Source of the DNA: JBMFVE01 sp049966155 | Lineage (GTDB): Bacteria; Bacteroidota; Ignavibacteria; Kryptoniales; JAKASW01 | Direction: 5' to 3' | DNA length: 64,000 bases | NCBI GenBank assembly: GCA_049966155.1 | Contig: JBMFVE010000001.1 | Span: 248,001-312,000 of the forward strand | In this document: piece by piece, positions 53,501 through 63,058 of the stretch | Layout: every line of letters begins with the position of its first letter | Numbering within the stretch: the first letter of the stretch is position 1 | Translations under genes and position numbers: made by a program | Notes under the pieces: model-generated | What the model saw: only the letters and a program-made list of their open reading frames with translations | What the model was told of the DNA's origin: nothing | The model's database searches: none

Positions 53501-54070
53501 ATGGCTTCCGTACAAATTGTAGCTGTTTCCCCGCTGGAAAACTGCTCCCTCGATGAACTCGTCTCTCCAATCATGGAATCATTCAAAGTCAACGTCAAAG
53601 CCTGTTCTCACCAGATTGTAGATGCTTCATTTGCATTTGATATTTCACGAAATCAATTTTATTCGACATTATTATTATCCGCCCTGACTGAAAAATTCTC
53701 TTCCAGCGCAGATAAAATTCTCGGATTAACTTCTGTTGATTTGTTCGTTCCTGTATTAACTTATGTCTTTGGAGAAGCACAGTTTGATGGGAAATCTGCC
53801 ATCGTGTCAACACATCGGCTACATGAGTCTTTTTACGGACTTAATGAAAACCCCCACCTGACCAAATCACGCGTCATAAAGGAAGCTATTCATGAACTTG
53901 GGCATACTTTTGGATTACCACACTGTCACGACTATCTATGTGTTATGCATTCATCCACAGGGGTGGAAGAAATTGACCTGAAAACAAAACGATTTTGCCA
54001 TGCCTGTGAAAAGTTGGTCTTACAAAAAGTTAAATTACTTGATTTGTCCGCTCACCATAACGGATTATAA
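53501..54070 (+). CDS. Archaemetzincin family zinc metalloprotease
   Basis: A 189-residue predicted zinc protease. The metzincin motif is HELGHTFGLPHCHDYLCVM, with zinc ligands His131, His135 and His141, catalytic Glu132 and the Met149 of the Met-turn. Two extra cysteines, Cys166 and Cys169, complete the archaemetzincin signature HExxHxxGxxHCxxxxCxM...CxxC, which binds a second zinc. There is no signal peptide, so it is cytoplasmic. The family is common in archaea and vertebrates and sporadic in bacteria. It starts 3 bp after the sigma-54 regulator. Substrates are unknown. Confidence 0.9.
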   Translation: MASVQIVAVSPLENCSLDELVSPIMESFKVNVKACSHQIVDASFAFDISRNQFYSTLLLSALTEKFSSSADKILGLTSVDLFVPVLTYVFGEAQFDGKSAIVSTHRLHESFYGLNENPHLTKSRVIKEAIHELGHTFGLPHCHDYLCVMHSSTGVEEIDLKTKRFCHACEKLVLQKVKLLDLSAHHNGL

Positions 54071-54114
54071 GGCTTTCATTGATATATAGGAAATTACAGC
54101 CTAAATTTAATCCA

Positions 54115-55362
54115 ATGATGCAAAGACTTGACGGGTGGGTGATAATGGTTCTGCTGACTTTTAATTTAACTGCATCAGCACAGCTATCAGATCGCAGATT
54201 AGGCTCATCAACTATCTGGGTATTATCACAAAACATGGATAGCGTAACTGTTTGCGTGGCATATTCAATTCCTTTTAGAAACCTAATTTTTGTCCAGGAC
54301 ACCAGTAAAAGGTTTGTAGCAACTCTGAGCTTTAGTGTAGATGCTGTAGATTCTGTCACAGGTGAAAATTTTCACCGATTCGGGATAAATAGAGTGGTTG
54401 CCGATTCTTATCAGGAAAGCCGCAACGCTAAATCTTCTGCTGAGGATTGTGTTGTATTTCAAATCCCGAAGTCTACTTTTAGTTTTAATATTGAGGTTAG
54501 AGACGATCTGCAAAAGATAACTTACATGAACATTGTTTTGAGGAAACATTTTCAGAAAAACCAATTTCCTATTCTCCTTCAACCAATTTTTCTTGCCTCA
54601 AAAACAGACTCTACTTTAAATCCAATTGTTGAGGAATCGACTGCTGAGTTTCCCTTCACCATAAAAGTATTAATCATCAGTCCTGTGGGAATTTCTCAAA
54701 AGCCCACAGCTTCTATATTTAAGGATGGTAAGGAAGTCTCACCTGTATCCAGAATCGACCTAATTTCACTGTCCCTTCAACCTACGATACAAAATTCCCA
54801 GATCAAATTTTCATTCAAATATAAGACGGATAATGCTCTATTGCTTGAATTCCAGACCGATACATTAATTGAAGGAAAATATGAAATTCACATAAAGTAC
54901 TCCGGACGAGAAGAAACCTATCCATTTCATTATGTATGGTTGAATAAGCCGGGCAGTTTGCACAACTTTCACTTTGCACTGCAGCTCTTAAAATATATAA
55001 CTGACGACTCTACCTATTCTTACATTACATCTGGCAACGACCGTAGCGTAAAAGAGAAATTCGAACAGTTCTGGAAACAGCATGACCCTACGCCACGAAC
55101 TGCTTATAATGAAGCTGAGGCTGAATTTTATAGACGAGCAGACTATGCTGTGTATGCATTCCGCACTGCAACGGCCATAAATGGTGCCATGACCGACCGT
55201 GGGAAAATATACATACTTTATGGAAAACCCGATAACGTCGAGCGCGATCTTCGCAACAACGGGTCATACGAAATATGGTCATATTCCCGACTAAAAAGAA
55301 AAATGATTTTCAAAGAGGTTAGACCTGGTGAATTTAAACTTTATCAAACGGAGAAATTATGA
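54115..55362 (+). CDS. GWxTD-domain secreted protein
   Basis: A roughly 415-residue exported protein. The signal peptide spans the first 20 or so residues (MVLLTFNLTASAQ). The middle is beta-rich and unrecognised. The C-terminal 110 residues match the GWxTD domain found in Bacteroidota and relatives, with KEKFEQFWKQHDPTP and TDRGKIYILYGKPDNVE then YEIWSY. The function of the domain is unknown. The starts available are TTG at 54079 and ATG at 54115 or 54118. The ATG at 54115 gives a normal signal peptide. It overlaps pdxA by 4 bp, so both share a transcript. Confidence 0.85.
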   Translation: MMQRLDGWVIMVLLTFNLTASAQLSDRRLGSSTIWVLSQNMDSVTVCVAYSIPFRNLIFVQDTSKRFVATLSFSVDAVDSVTGENFHRFGINRVVADSYQESRNAKSSAEDCVVFQIPKSTFSFNIEVRDDLQKITYMNIVLRKHFQKNQFPILLQPIFLASKTDSTLNPIVEESTAEFPFTIKVLIISPVGISQKPTASIFKDGKEVSPVSRIDLISLSLQPTIQNSQIKFSFKYKTDNALLLEFQTDTLIEGKYEIHIKYSGREETYPFHYVWLNKPGSLHNFHFALQLLKYITDDSTYSYITSGNDRSVKEKFEQFWKQHDPTPRTAYNEAEAEFYRRADYAVYAFRTATAINGAMTDRGKIYILYGKPDNVERDLRNNGSYEIWSYSRLKRKMIFKEVRPGEFKLYQTEKL

Positions 55363-56369
55363 GTGTTATCGCAATTACAATAGGTGATTACAATGGCATT
55401 GGCCCTGAAGTTGCCATAAAAGCTGCTGCCAGCCGATCAATTCGTGCAGACTGCACGCCCTTGCTTATTGGGCCGTATGAGGCATTTGAGTTTTACGCTC
55501 GGAAATACGATGTTAGACGAAAAACTTTGAGAGTTACACGACTCGAAGATGCAATAGGCAGGAGTGAAATTACAATTCTTGATATTGGTGAAGGTTTTAA
55601 GGAAAAGATTAAACCGGGTAAACTTACACCTGAGAGTGGTAAATGGGCAGGACTGGCAATCGAAAGAGCTATACAGATGTGCCTTGCAGGCGAGGTTGAT
55701 GCGATTGTTACAGCACCTGTTTCAAAGGAAGCCCTGCGACTTGCCGGCTATAAATATCCGGGTCAGACAGAAATGTTCACCGTTTTGACAAAATCCTCTC
55801 AATCAATTATGATTATGAGCTCCGGTTTTGCTAAAATAGCTCTTGCCACAATTCACGTACCAATTTCTGAAGTTCCCAAAATGCTGACTGAAGAGCTGAT
55901 TAGTTCAAGACTGGAAATTTTCAACGAGTCAATAAAAAAAGACTTTGGGGTAAAGTCACCGCAAATTGCTGTACTTGGATTAAATCCACACGCTGGTGAA
56001 AATGGGCTCATAGGGAGAGAAGAAATAGAGTTAATAAAACCTGCAATGGGCAAAGCACAGGCAAAAAAAATAAATGTGAAGGGCCCATTCCCTGCCGATG
56101 CATTCTTTGGTACTTACCGAGAAGGATTATATGATGGAATATTTGCCATGTACCATGACCAGGGACTAATTCCACTAAAGATGAAATCTTTCAGTACGGG
56201 GGTCAATTTCACTGCGGGTTTAAATATTATTAGAACTTCTCCTGACCATGGAACAGCCTTTGATATAGCGGGAAAAGGAATTGCAAACCCATCAAGTACA
56301 ATCGAAGCCATAAAGCTCGCTCTTGAAATATCAAAAAACAGAAAGATTTATAAGAAAACGTCACAGTGA
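55359..56369 (+). CDS. pdxA: 4-hydroxythreonine-4-phosphate dehydrogenase
   Basis: PdxA oxidises 4-phosphohydroxy-L-threonine in the DXP-dependent pyridoxal phosphate pathway. The 336-residue protein opens with ITIGDYNGIGPEVAIKA, and has the metal and NAD regions GYKYPGQTEMF, GLNPHAGENGLIGREE and AMYHDQGLIPLK, where His ligands bind the metal. GTAFDIAGKGIANPSS follows near the end. It overlaps the GWxTD gene by 4 bp and precedes the methyltransferase by 6 bp. pdxJ is not in the window. Confidence 0.96.
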   Translation: MSVIAITIGDYNGIGPEVAIKAAASRSIRADCTPLLIGPYEAFEFYARKYDVRRKTLRVTRLEDAIGRSEITILDIGEGFKEKIKPGKLTPESGKWAGLAIERAIQMCLAGEVDAIVTAPVSKEALRLAGYKYPGQTEMFTVLTKSSQSIMIMSSGFAKIALATIHVPISEVPKMLTEELISSRLEIFNESIKKDFGVKSPQIAVLGLNPHAGENGLIGREEIELIKPAMGKAQAKKINVKGPFPADAFFGTYREGLYDGIFAMYHDQGLIPLKMKSFSTGVNFTAGLNIIRTSPDHGTAFDIAGKGIANPSSTIEAIKLALEISKNRKIYKKTSQ

Positions 56370-56375
56370 GAAAAC

Positions 56376-57191
56376 ATGAGCAGCAAATTTCCGGGCTTTC
56401 CTGACCTGTTCACAATGAAAGCAATGGAGATGCCCCCTTACACAGAATCTGCGGCCATATATGACCACATGATGCGCATTGTAAATTATTCAGGATGGGC
56501 ACGCTATTTGACAAACCTTATAAGAATTGCAAACGGATCACTTGTCCGTAAAATGAGTCGCCCCAGCGTAAGGCTACTTGACCTAGCGTGCGGAACAGCC
56601 AATTTGTCCCTAATTTTTGCCAGGAAGGGCTACAGTGTAACCGCCATTGATGGTTCACCCGAAATGCTTTCCATTGCTAAATTAAAAGCACAAAAGATGC
56701 ATCTATCCACAATACATTTCATTCAATCAGATCTCCTTTCATTCAAGAAAGACTGTGAATTCGACATTGCACTCTGCACTTATGATAGCATAAACTATTT
56801 GAAAGGTATTGACTCCATTGGTATACTTTTCAGTAATATTTACCAGAGCCTGAAGACCAGCGGAGTTTTTATTTTTGATTTGAGCATGGAAAACAATAGT
56901 TTATACGACGCAGACTTGTTTGACCAGAAAGGAAAGCAAAACGGCACTTTTTATCATAGGAAATCATACTACGAGTCATCCAGCAAAACTCACAAGACTT
57001 ATATCAGGATTCTCAGAAAAGGAGAACTTTTTGAAGAGGTACACAATGAATATGTATATGCTCTCCCTGAAGTTAGAGAAAAATATCTTTCCACAGGCTT
57101 CGCGGAAATCGGAGCCTTTGGAGATTTTACCTACCTGCCTGCAACAGAAAAATCTGATCGAGTACATTTTGTATTAATGAAACAGCCGTGA
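56376..57191 (+). CDS. Class I SAM-dependent methyltransferase
   Basis: A 271-residue methyltransferase. Motif I is LLDLACGTANLSLIFA at about 70, followed by VTAIDGSPEMLSIAKLKA with the ribose-binding acidic residue, then FIQSDLLSF and IALCTYDSINYL. The C-terminal part is beta-rich and fits small-molecule methyltransferases, but substrate is unknown. Its stop overlaps the GTG start of ftsE by 4 bp, so the two are translationally coupled. An N-terminal 50-residue helical region precedes the Rossmann core. Confidence 0.85.
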   Translation: MSSKFPGFPDLFTMKAMEMPPYTESAAIYDHMMRIVNYSGWARYLTNLIRIANGSLVRKMSRPSVRLLDLACGTANLSLIFARKGYSVTAIDGSPEMLSIAKLKAQKMHLSTIHFIQSDLLSFKKDCEFDIALCTYDSINYLKGIDSIGILFSNIYQSLKTSGVFIFDLSMENNSLYDADLFDQKGKQNGTFYHRKSYYESSSKTHKTYIRILRKGELFEEVHNEYVYALPEVREKYLSTGFAEIGAFGDFTYLPATEKSDRVHFVLMKQP

Positions 57192-57862
57192 TAAAATTAT
57201 CTAACGTGTCTTTCGCATTTGATAACCATCTCGTATTCGATGGAATTAACCTTACGGTTGATAATGGTGAGTTTGTGTACCTCGTAGGGGAAACGGGATC
57301 AGGCAAGACAACTTTAATGCGTCTCATTTATATGGATTTGCTTCCAACTAGAGGTGTAGTAAAAGTCGAAGATTTTTCATCTAATCAATTGAAGAGAAAA
57401 AAGCTCTATCTTCTGAGAAGGAAACTCGGAATCATTTTTCAGGATTTTAAACTTCTTGACGACAGGTCAGTTTATGCAAATGTGGTGTTTTCCTTGCATG
57501 CTGCAGGATTCAAAGGCAAGGAAATTGACTCAAGAGCTATACGTGCGCTCAATCTTGTTGGGTTAGTTCATAAAAAGGAAGCTGAAATTAGCGAACTATC
57601 TGGAGGAGAACAGCAAAGGCTCGCCATTGCACGTGCAATTGCAAAAGACCCTGTTGCAATCCTTGCAGATGAGCCAACAGGAAATCTTGATCCTGTGAGC
57701 TCAGCTGAGACTATCAGCCTGCTTAAGGAAATCAATCTAAATGGTACCTCCGTCTTCCTTGCTACTCACAACCACGAACTCATTAGAAAATTTCCGGCGC
57801 GAACCATCTCAATTAAAAACTATTCAATTGAAGAACTAAGACACGGCGTTTCAGGCACGTGA
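57188..57862 (+). CDS. ftsE: FtsE-like cell-division ABC ATPase
   Basis: A 224-residue single-domain ATPase close to FtsE, which with FtsX activates peptidoglycan hydrolases at the septum. Walker A is GETGSGKTT (about 37-45), the signature is LSGGEQQRLAIARAIA and Walker B is ILADEPTGNLD. GEFVYLVGETGSGKTTLMR is the characteristic FtsE Walker region. The start is GTG in a 4-bp overlap with the methyltransferase. No ftsX follows. The next gene is convergent and overlaps the last 12 bp, so FtsX must lie elsewhere. LolD-like alternatives are less likely. Confidence 0.88.
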   Translation: MIKLSNVSFAFDNHLVFDGINLTVDNGEFVYLVGETGSGKTTLMRLIYMDLLPTRGVVKVEDFSSNQLKRKKLYLLRRKLGIIFQDFKLLDDRSVYANVVFSLHAAGFKGKEIDSRAIRALNLVGLVHKKEAEISELSGGEQQRLAIARAIAKDPVAILADEPTGNLDPVSSAETISLLKEINLNGTSVFLATHNHELIRKFPARTISIKNYSIEELRHGVSGT

Positions 57863-58111
57863 AAGCTCCACGCGCCTTACTTTCCCTACTTTCAGAAGCA
57901 CGGCACGTTCGACCCCCGCTCTCAATGTCATCGGCAAAAGGGGACACACAGCACAGGACCCATGAAAACGGACTCTCAAAATCCCATCATCATCAAGTCC
58001 TGCGTAGGATACTTTACCGCCGTCAATGGAAAGAAACTTATTGGCATCTTCAAGTACATCTTCTATGGTGGATCTGATGCTGTCGTCGGAAGCCTCTTCA
58101 GTCATGGTCAT
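57851..58111 (-). CDS. NifU C-terminal domain (Nfu-type) Fe-S scaffold protein
   Basis: An 86-residue Nfu domain protein. The conserved core IRSTIEDVLEDANKFLSIDGG is followed by GSCAVCPLLPMTLRAGVE, whose CxxC can bind a bridging [4Fe-4S] cluster between two monomers. Nfu proteins carry clusters from the assembly machine to target enzymes. It overlaps mrp upstream by 4 bp, so scaffold and carrier are made together. Its final 12 bp overlap the convergent ftsE gene. Confidence 0.93.
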   Translation of the reverse strand: MTMTEEASDDSIRSTIEDVLEDANKFLSIDGGKVSYAGLDDDGILRVRFHGSCAVCPLLPMTLRAGVERAVLLKVGKVRRVELSRA

Positions 58112-59193
58112 AAAGATATTTCAACCTTAGATGATTTTTGGGATAAATTCGTAATGCTAACCTGCGCAGCGAGCTGCCTTGCAACACCGACTATAGTTCG
58201 AGCTTGTTCTGACTCAGGCTCCATCAGTACAATGGGCTTCCCCGTATCTCCTCCTATACGTATCGGTGTATATATCGGTATCTCACCAAGAAAAGGAACA
58301 GCAAACTTCTCGGCTGTTTTTCTTCCTCCGCCATAACTAAAGATTTCTTCTCTCTGGCCACAATGGGAGCAAACAAAGTAGCTCATATTTTCGATAATTC
58401 CCAAAATAGGGACGTTAACTTTCTGAAACATCCTGACACCCCGGCGAACATCTGCAAGAGAAACATCCTGTGGAGTTGTTACAATAACCGCTCCTGTCAG
58501 GGGAATCGTCTGTACCAACGTCAATTGAACATCACCTGTGCCCGGTGGAAGATCGAATATCATATAGTCAATATCCTCCCACACAACGTCCGTTAAGAAT
58601 TGCTTCACAGCCCCGCTCGCCATTGGACCGCGCCAGATCATAGGGGTCTCTGTATCGACAAGGAAGCCAATCGACATCATCTTAATACCAAATTTTTCAA
58701 CCGGATAAATCTTAAAACGCTTCTCATCTATTCTCTCAGTCTGAGGCCTCTCAGTTACACCAAGCATTAAAGGTATTGAAGGGCCGTATACATCAGCATC
58801 CACAAGTGCTACCCTGGCACCATCCCTCGAAAGTGCAGCAGCCAGGTTTACTGCTACAGTCGATTTCCCTACTCCCCCTTTTCCACTTGCAACTGCAATT
58901 GTGTTTTTTACTCCAGGCAATATTTCTTCGCGCACTTGATTGGATTGCGATGCGACTTGACTTGTCATGGTGACATTAAGGTTGCCGTTAAAACCAAGCT
59001 TACGAATTTCCTCTACAGCTTGCGTTTTCATCTCATCCCTCACAGGGCAAGCTGGAGTTGTAAGCTGAATTTCCACATCCAACCTGTTGTCCGTCAATTC
59101 AACCTTCTTCACGAACCCTAACGACACAATATCTCTATGTAAATCAGGGTCTTTGATTTTCGCTAACGCTGCAATAATATCTTCTTTTGTCAT
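58108..59193 (-). CDS. mrp: Mrp/ApbC family Fe-S cluster carrier ATPase
   Basis: A 361-residue P-loop ATPase of the Mrp/NBP35 family, which delivers [4Fe-4S] clusters. Residues 1-90 are a MIP18/DUF59 domain (IKDPDLHRDIVSLGFV). The deviant Walker A is SGKGGVGKSTVAVNLA at about 105, DVYGPSIPLML follows, and the cluster-binding CxxC lies in FVCSHCGQ near 285. AGGAG precedes the ATG at optimal spacing. Pairing with the Nfu-type gene, which overlaps by 4 bp, supports a role in iron-sulfur assembly. Confidence 0.95.
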   Translation of the reverse strand: MTKEDIIAALAKIKDPDLHRDIVSLGFVKKVELTDNRLDVEIQLTTPACPVRDEMKTQAVEEIRKLGFNGNLNVTMTSQVASQSNQVREEILPGVKNTIAVASGKGGVGKSTVAVNLAAALSRDGARVALVDADVYGPSIPLMLGVTERPQTERIDEKRFKIYPVEKFGIKMMSIGFLVDTETPMIWRGPMASGAVKQFLTDVVWEDIDYMIFDLPPGTGDVQLTLVQTIPLTGAVIVTTPQDVSLADVRRGVRMFQKVNVPILGIIENMSYFVCSHCGQREEIFSYGGGRKTAEKFAVPFLGEIPIYTPIRIGGDTGKPIVLMEPESEQARTIVGVARQLAAQVSITNLSQKSSKVEISL

Positions 59194-59271
59194 TTATTTC
59201 TCCTGTTGAAAAAAGTTAGGTAAGCAGCCAGCAAAATTCAATTCATCATCTTTCTTAAACTACGTGCACTT

Positions 59272-60126
59272 CTACCTGTTTTTTTCAGCATGCCTTATTG
59301 TGTCAAAAAAAAGTGTGTCAAGCTCGATAGTACCTACATAGGGTACAAAACCAGCTTTGCGGATGGAAGCAATAATTGAACGTCTGGCCACAAGATTGGA
59401 CGGAGGAGCATACTCGATGTCCAGCACTGCCAATCTGAACTTTCTGGCAAGGTTGGAATAGTATGTAATCATACTATCAACAGACATGGTATTATTCGTG
59501 ATGTAGCTATCTAGCTCAAAATCGTATTTTCCAATTAAGCCTTCAATACAAATTCCATCAACCGTGTGGCCAAGTTGCTCTACAATCAGTGGCTCATTAT
59601 TTACAACCAAATGAGTATTGCCTATCCAGGATTTTATTTTTTTTATGAGGTTGACTGAACAGCTTTGTAAATTAGGATATTCGTGCAGTAGTCCGCCAAA
59701 ATCAGCATATATACCACAAAAACCATCAGCCATGATTCCACGCACTCTTTTTTCAACTATTTTCAACCATAGCGTATCGCACACGTCGACAAAATATCTG
59801 CGATTCCAATGGGGGTCAGGACTGAGTGCGATGGATGGGTCAAGAGTATCTACGTATTCACGATATGTCTCAATCTCACCTACATTGAGATATGCAAGGG
59901 GCATTGTACCTAGTTTTTTAAGCTTGCCAATCTGGTTCTCAGTATAATTGTCAGGATCAAGAATAACCATATCAAACTTGCTCAAATCTTTCAATGAATC
60001 ATCCCTGAAGTAAACAGGGGCAAAATTCCTTATTTCCGATAGTGGTTTTGAACAAACCGATCCTTGCTCAATTTGTCCAGCGCAAAGAGAAATTAAGACT
60101 GCACCCAATGCCAGCATCAGTTTCAT
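59272..60126 (-). CDS. Secreted GH114/TM1410-like putative glycosidase
   Basis: A roughly 285-residue exported protein of the endo-alpha-1,4-polygalactosaminidase-like (GH114/TM1410) TIM-barrel family. After a signal peptide (first 18 residues), MVILDPDNYTENQI and PLAYLNVGEIETYREY mark early barrel strands. RGIMADGFCGIYADF holds a likely catalytic acid and AVLDIEYAPPSN another conserved acid. The ATG at 60126 gives a compact signal peptide and is preferred to TTG at 60162. Substrate is unknown, though family members cut galactosaminogalactan-like polymers. It is monocistronic by position, facing the hybrid kinase gene. Confidence 0.8.
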   Translation of the reverse strand: MKLMLALGAVLISLCAGQIEQGSVCSKPLSEIRNFAPVYFRDDSLKDLSKFDMVILDPDNYTENQIGKLKKLGTMPLAYLNVGEIETYREYVDTLDPSIALSPDPHWNRRYFVDVCDTLWLKIVEKRVRGIMADGFCGIYADFGGLLHEYPNLQSCSVNLIKKIKSWIGNTHLVVNNEPLIVEQLGHTVDGICIEGLIGKYDFELDSYITNNTMSVDSMITYYSNLARKFRLAVLDIEYAPPSNLVARRSIIASIRKAGFVPYVGTIELDTLFFDTIRHAEKNR

Positions 60127-60166
60127 TAAAATAATTTTAACAAAACTCAAATTAACACGCAATCCT

Positions 60167-60185
60167 TGGATTTTTTTAAAATCCA
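60167..60185. promoter_or_regulatory. 19-bp perfect palindrome in a divergent intergenic region
   Basis: TGGATTTT (60167-60174) and AAAATCCA (60178-60185) flank a TTT centre. A further AATCC at 60161-60165 forms a second inverted unit with GGATT. The site lies 40 bp before the GH114-like gene and 80 bp before the hybrid kinase, which are divergent. An operator or a short hairpin is possible. Confidence 0.3.
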
Positions 60186-60265
60186 GTATAAATTCAAACG
60201 TAATGGAGCACCAAAATTGATCCCCTGTAACTCTTTCTGTGCTGACTTAAGACCATATTCACAAT

Positions 60266-63052
60266 ATGCCGGGGTTTGATATGAACTACTCCGACACTAA
60301 TACCGAACAATCATCTTCTGGCTCCAGGGACCAACCCCGGATTGAAGACGAGCAGGGAATCCTTTTGTATAGACTCATAGAAAACCTTTCTAATGAATCT
60401 CGCCTTTATCTGCTCATTGACCCACAATCAATGCTTATTGTAAAGGCCTGCCCACAGTTCTACTGGTATTCAAACTACAATCCAGACAAGTCCACCACCT
60501 TAGAACTTAAGTCGGCAATTGTAACAAGGGGCTCAAACATTGTAGATATAATTAGTTCGACTCTTACCAGGAACAATGTGTTTTACACACCAATGTTCAT
60601 AAGGCAGCGAGACGGCAACACTCTTGAATTCAAAGCACATGCCTTCAGTGTGCAAATTGCAGGCAAGCCATTCGTGCTGCTGGAACTTGAAAGAATAATC
60701 GAAAGACCGCAAACAAAGGAGTATGCTGAACTCCAGAGGGTTAGATATGAAAATTTCATTCAAAACAGCGCTGAAGGAATCTGGAGGATCGAATTTACAC
60801 AGCCAATTACTGTTGATCAACCTGCTGAGGCGATAGCACAACAAATTGCTGAGCGGTCGGTTATCGTTGAATGCAATGTAGCAATGGCAAAAATGTACGG
60901 CTTTGATGAACCTTCCCAGCTCATTGGCAGAAAAGCTGTTGATTTCATTGAAGACCTTGAAGGATATATCTCGTCGAAAATAAAATTTGTCCAACAGAAC
61001 TTCTCTGTGAGTAACATAGAAAGCACTGAGAAAGACGCCTCAGGAAACATTCATTACTTCGAAAACTCATATCTCGGAGAAATATCTTCGGATAGGAAAT
61101 TAATTAGAATCTGGGGAATCCAGCGCGACATAACGGAAAAACGGCGCCTTCAGGAGCAATTGAGAGCGTCAGAAAATAGATACAGGAATCTGGTTGAGCA
61201 AGCAAACGATATGGTGATTTTGCTGAATCAAAGAGGTGAGTTCTTATTCGCGAATAAAAGATTTTTTGAGATAACAAAATTTCAGGCGGATGAGATTTGG
61301 GGGAAACCGTTCACATCGATTCTCCATGTAGATAACGAACAAGATACTTTGCCACTGCTGGAAAATCAGTTTCTCTCTCCTCAGGAAGGAAAAAGATTCA
61401 CCATAAAACTACTGACAAAATTCCACGAAGAGAGAATGGTGGAATTTAGCATGACACCTATCTTCATCGGCGAAAAGATCACCGGAAACATGGCTATTGG
61501 ACGCGATGTGACGGACGAAAGAAATGTGCTAAATGCGCTGCATGAATCAGAAGAAAAATACCGCAGCCTTGTTGAACATACACTTTTGGGGGTAATGGTT
61601 ATTCAGAACGATTTAATTGTCTATGCCAATCACTCTCTGTGTGAATTGTTTGAAGTCGACCTGGATATGCTGCAAAATGCATCCCTTGACAACTTCATTC
61701 ATCCAAACGACTTCATGCAGCTCTTTGAAAAGCTCACTTTGCTCACATCTTCGCCAAAAGAAGCAATTCAGTTTACTATTAGAGTGCTGACCCCTCAGGG
61801 AAAAACAAAGATACTTGATGGGTGGGGAACAAACATTTCGTACCTGGGAAAACCGGCAGTTCAGATTGCTTTTGTCGATGTAACGGAAAAGAAACGCCTT
61901 GAAGAACAGCTTATCCAGGCTCAAAAGATGGAAAGCATTGGCCAACTTGCCTCTGGAATTGCACACGACTTTAACAATCTACTGGGCTCAATTTATGGAG
62001 CTATCGAAATAATTAAACGCAAACAATCAAGAAGTGGAAATGAACTAAAAAAATATATAGACATACTTGATTCCTCAGCTCAACGTGCAGCTGAATTGAC
62101 CTCCCAGCTTCTTACATTCTCCAGGCAGCGTGAACGAAACCTTAAGCCTCTTTACCTTAACAACATTGTACAGGAGGCAATGAACATTCTAATTAGAAGT
62201 CTGGGGAAAAACATTCGCTTCGAAAGCGCCCTTGACCAAAACATTTACGCAATTGAGGGAGACTCCAGTCAAATTGAACAGGTTATCTTAAACCTTTGTA
62301 TCAATTCAAGAGATGCAATGCCTAACGGGGGAGTACTGCGGATTGAAACATCCAATGTTGATCTATCTCCAAGACTTGCTCAACAAATACATGATGCTAA
62401 ACCGGGTAAATATGTGTGTCTGACCGTCTCCGATACAGGCGTTGGGATGGATCAGGACACACAGAGAAAAATTTTTGAACCATTCTTCACTACCAAACCA
62501 ATCGGCAAAGGAACAGGCCTCGGCCTGTCAATAGTTTATGGCATTATAAAAGATCATAACGGCTTTATTAAGCTGTACAGCGAGGTTGGGCGCGGTACAA
62601 CATTTAAAATCTTCTTCCCGGCTACCAACAAAATACCACTTGAGGAATCCACTGCGACTCCAAAAGAAATCTCCCGTGGCAACGAAACAATCCTGATTAT
62701 CGATGATGAAGAAACACTTCTTGATCTTACCCGCGAAATACTTGAAAACCTTGGATACAAAATTATAACTGCGCGGGGAGCAATGGATGGAATTGAAACT
62801 TTCCGTTCAAAATACAGCGAAATAGATCTTGTTATACTTGATATGATGATGCCTGAAATGACCGGAAGAGAAGTATATCCTGTTTTGAAAAGTATAGACC
62901 CGGAAGTAAAAGTTTTGCTTGCAACAGGTTTGAGCGTTGGAGAAAGAGTAGATGAACTTTTAGCAATGGGTGTAACGCACCTCGTAAGTAAACCTTATTC
63001 AGTTGATGACCTTGCCACTCAGGTGCGCCAAACTATTGACGAGAAAATTTAA
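60266..63052 (+). CDS. Multi-PAS hybrid histidine kinase with C-terminal receiver
   Basis: A 928-residue cytoplasmic sensor with no membrane helices. An unrecognised N-terminal region (1-145) precedes three PAS domains at about 150-290, 300-420 and 425-545. HisKA has its phospho-acceptor His in SGIAHDFNNLLGSIYG near 570. An HATPase domain holds NLCINSRDAMPNGG and DTGVGMDQD. A receiver domain at about 805-925 carries its Asp in LVILDMMMPEMTG. The layout suits a kinase whose own receiver feeds back or passes phosphate to a free Hpt protein. No DNA-binding partner is adjacent. The signal is unknown. Confidence 0.92.
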   Translation: MPGFDMNYSDTNTEQSSSGSRDQPRIEDEQGILLYRLIENLSNESRLYLLIDPQSMLIVKACPQFYWYSNYNPDKSTTLELKSAIVTRGSNIVDIISSTLTRNNVFYTPMFIRQRDGNTLEFKAHAFSVQIAGKPFVLLELERIIERPQTKEYAELQRVRYENFIQNSAEGIWRIEFTQPITVDQPAEAIAQQIAERSVIVECNVAMAKMYGFDEPSQLIGRKAVDFIEDLEGYISSKIKFVQQNFSVSNIESTEKDASGNIHYFENSYLGEISSDRKLIRIWGIQRDITEKRRLQEQLRASENRYRNLVEQANDMVILLNQRGEFLFANKRFFEITKFQADEIWGKPFTSILHVDNEQDTLPLLENQFLSPQEGKRFTIKLLTKFHEERMVEFSMTPIFIGEKITGNMAIGRDVTDERNVLNALHESEEKYRSLVEHTLLGVMVIQNDLIVYANHSLCELFEVDLDMLQNASLDNFIHPNDFMQLFEKLTLLTSSPKEAIQFTIRVLTPQGKTKILDGWGTNISYLGKPAVQIAFVDVTEKKRLEEQLIQAQKMESIGQLASGIAHDFNNLLGSIYGAIEIIKRKQSRSGNELKKYIDILDSSAQRAAELTSQLLTFSRQRERNLKPLYLNNIVQEAMNILIRSLGKNIRFESALDQNIYAIEGDSSQIEQVILNLCINSRDAMPNGGVLRIETSNVDLSPRLAQQIHDAKPGKYVCLTVSDTGVGMDQDTQRKIFEPFFTTKPIGKGTGLGLSIVYGIIKDHNGFIKLYSEVGRGTTFKIFFPATNKIPLEESTATPKEISRGNETILIIDDEETLLDLTREILENLGYKIITARGAMDGIETFRSKYSEIDLVILDMMMPEMTGREVYPVLKSIDPEVKVLLATGLSVGERVDELLAMGVTHLVSKPYSVDDLATQVRQTIDEKI

Positions 63053-63058
63053 CTCAAT

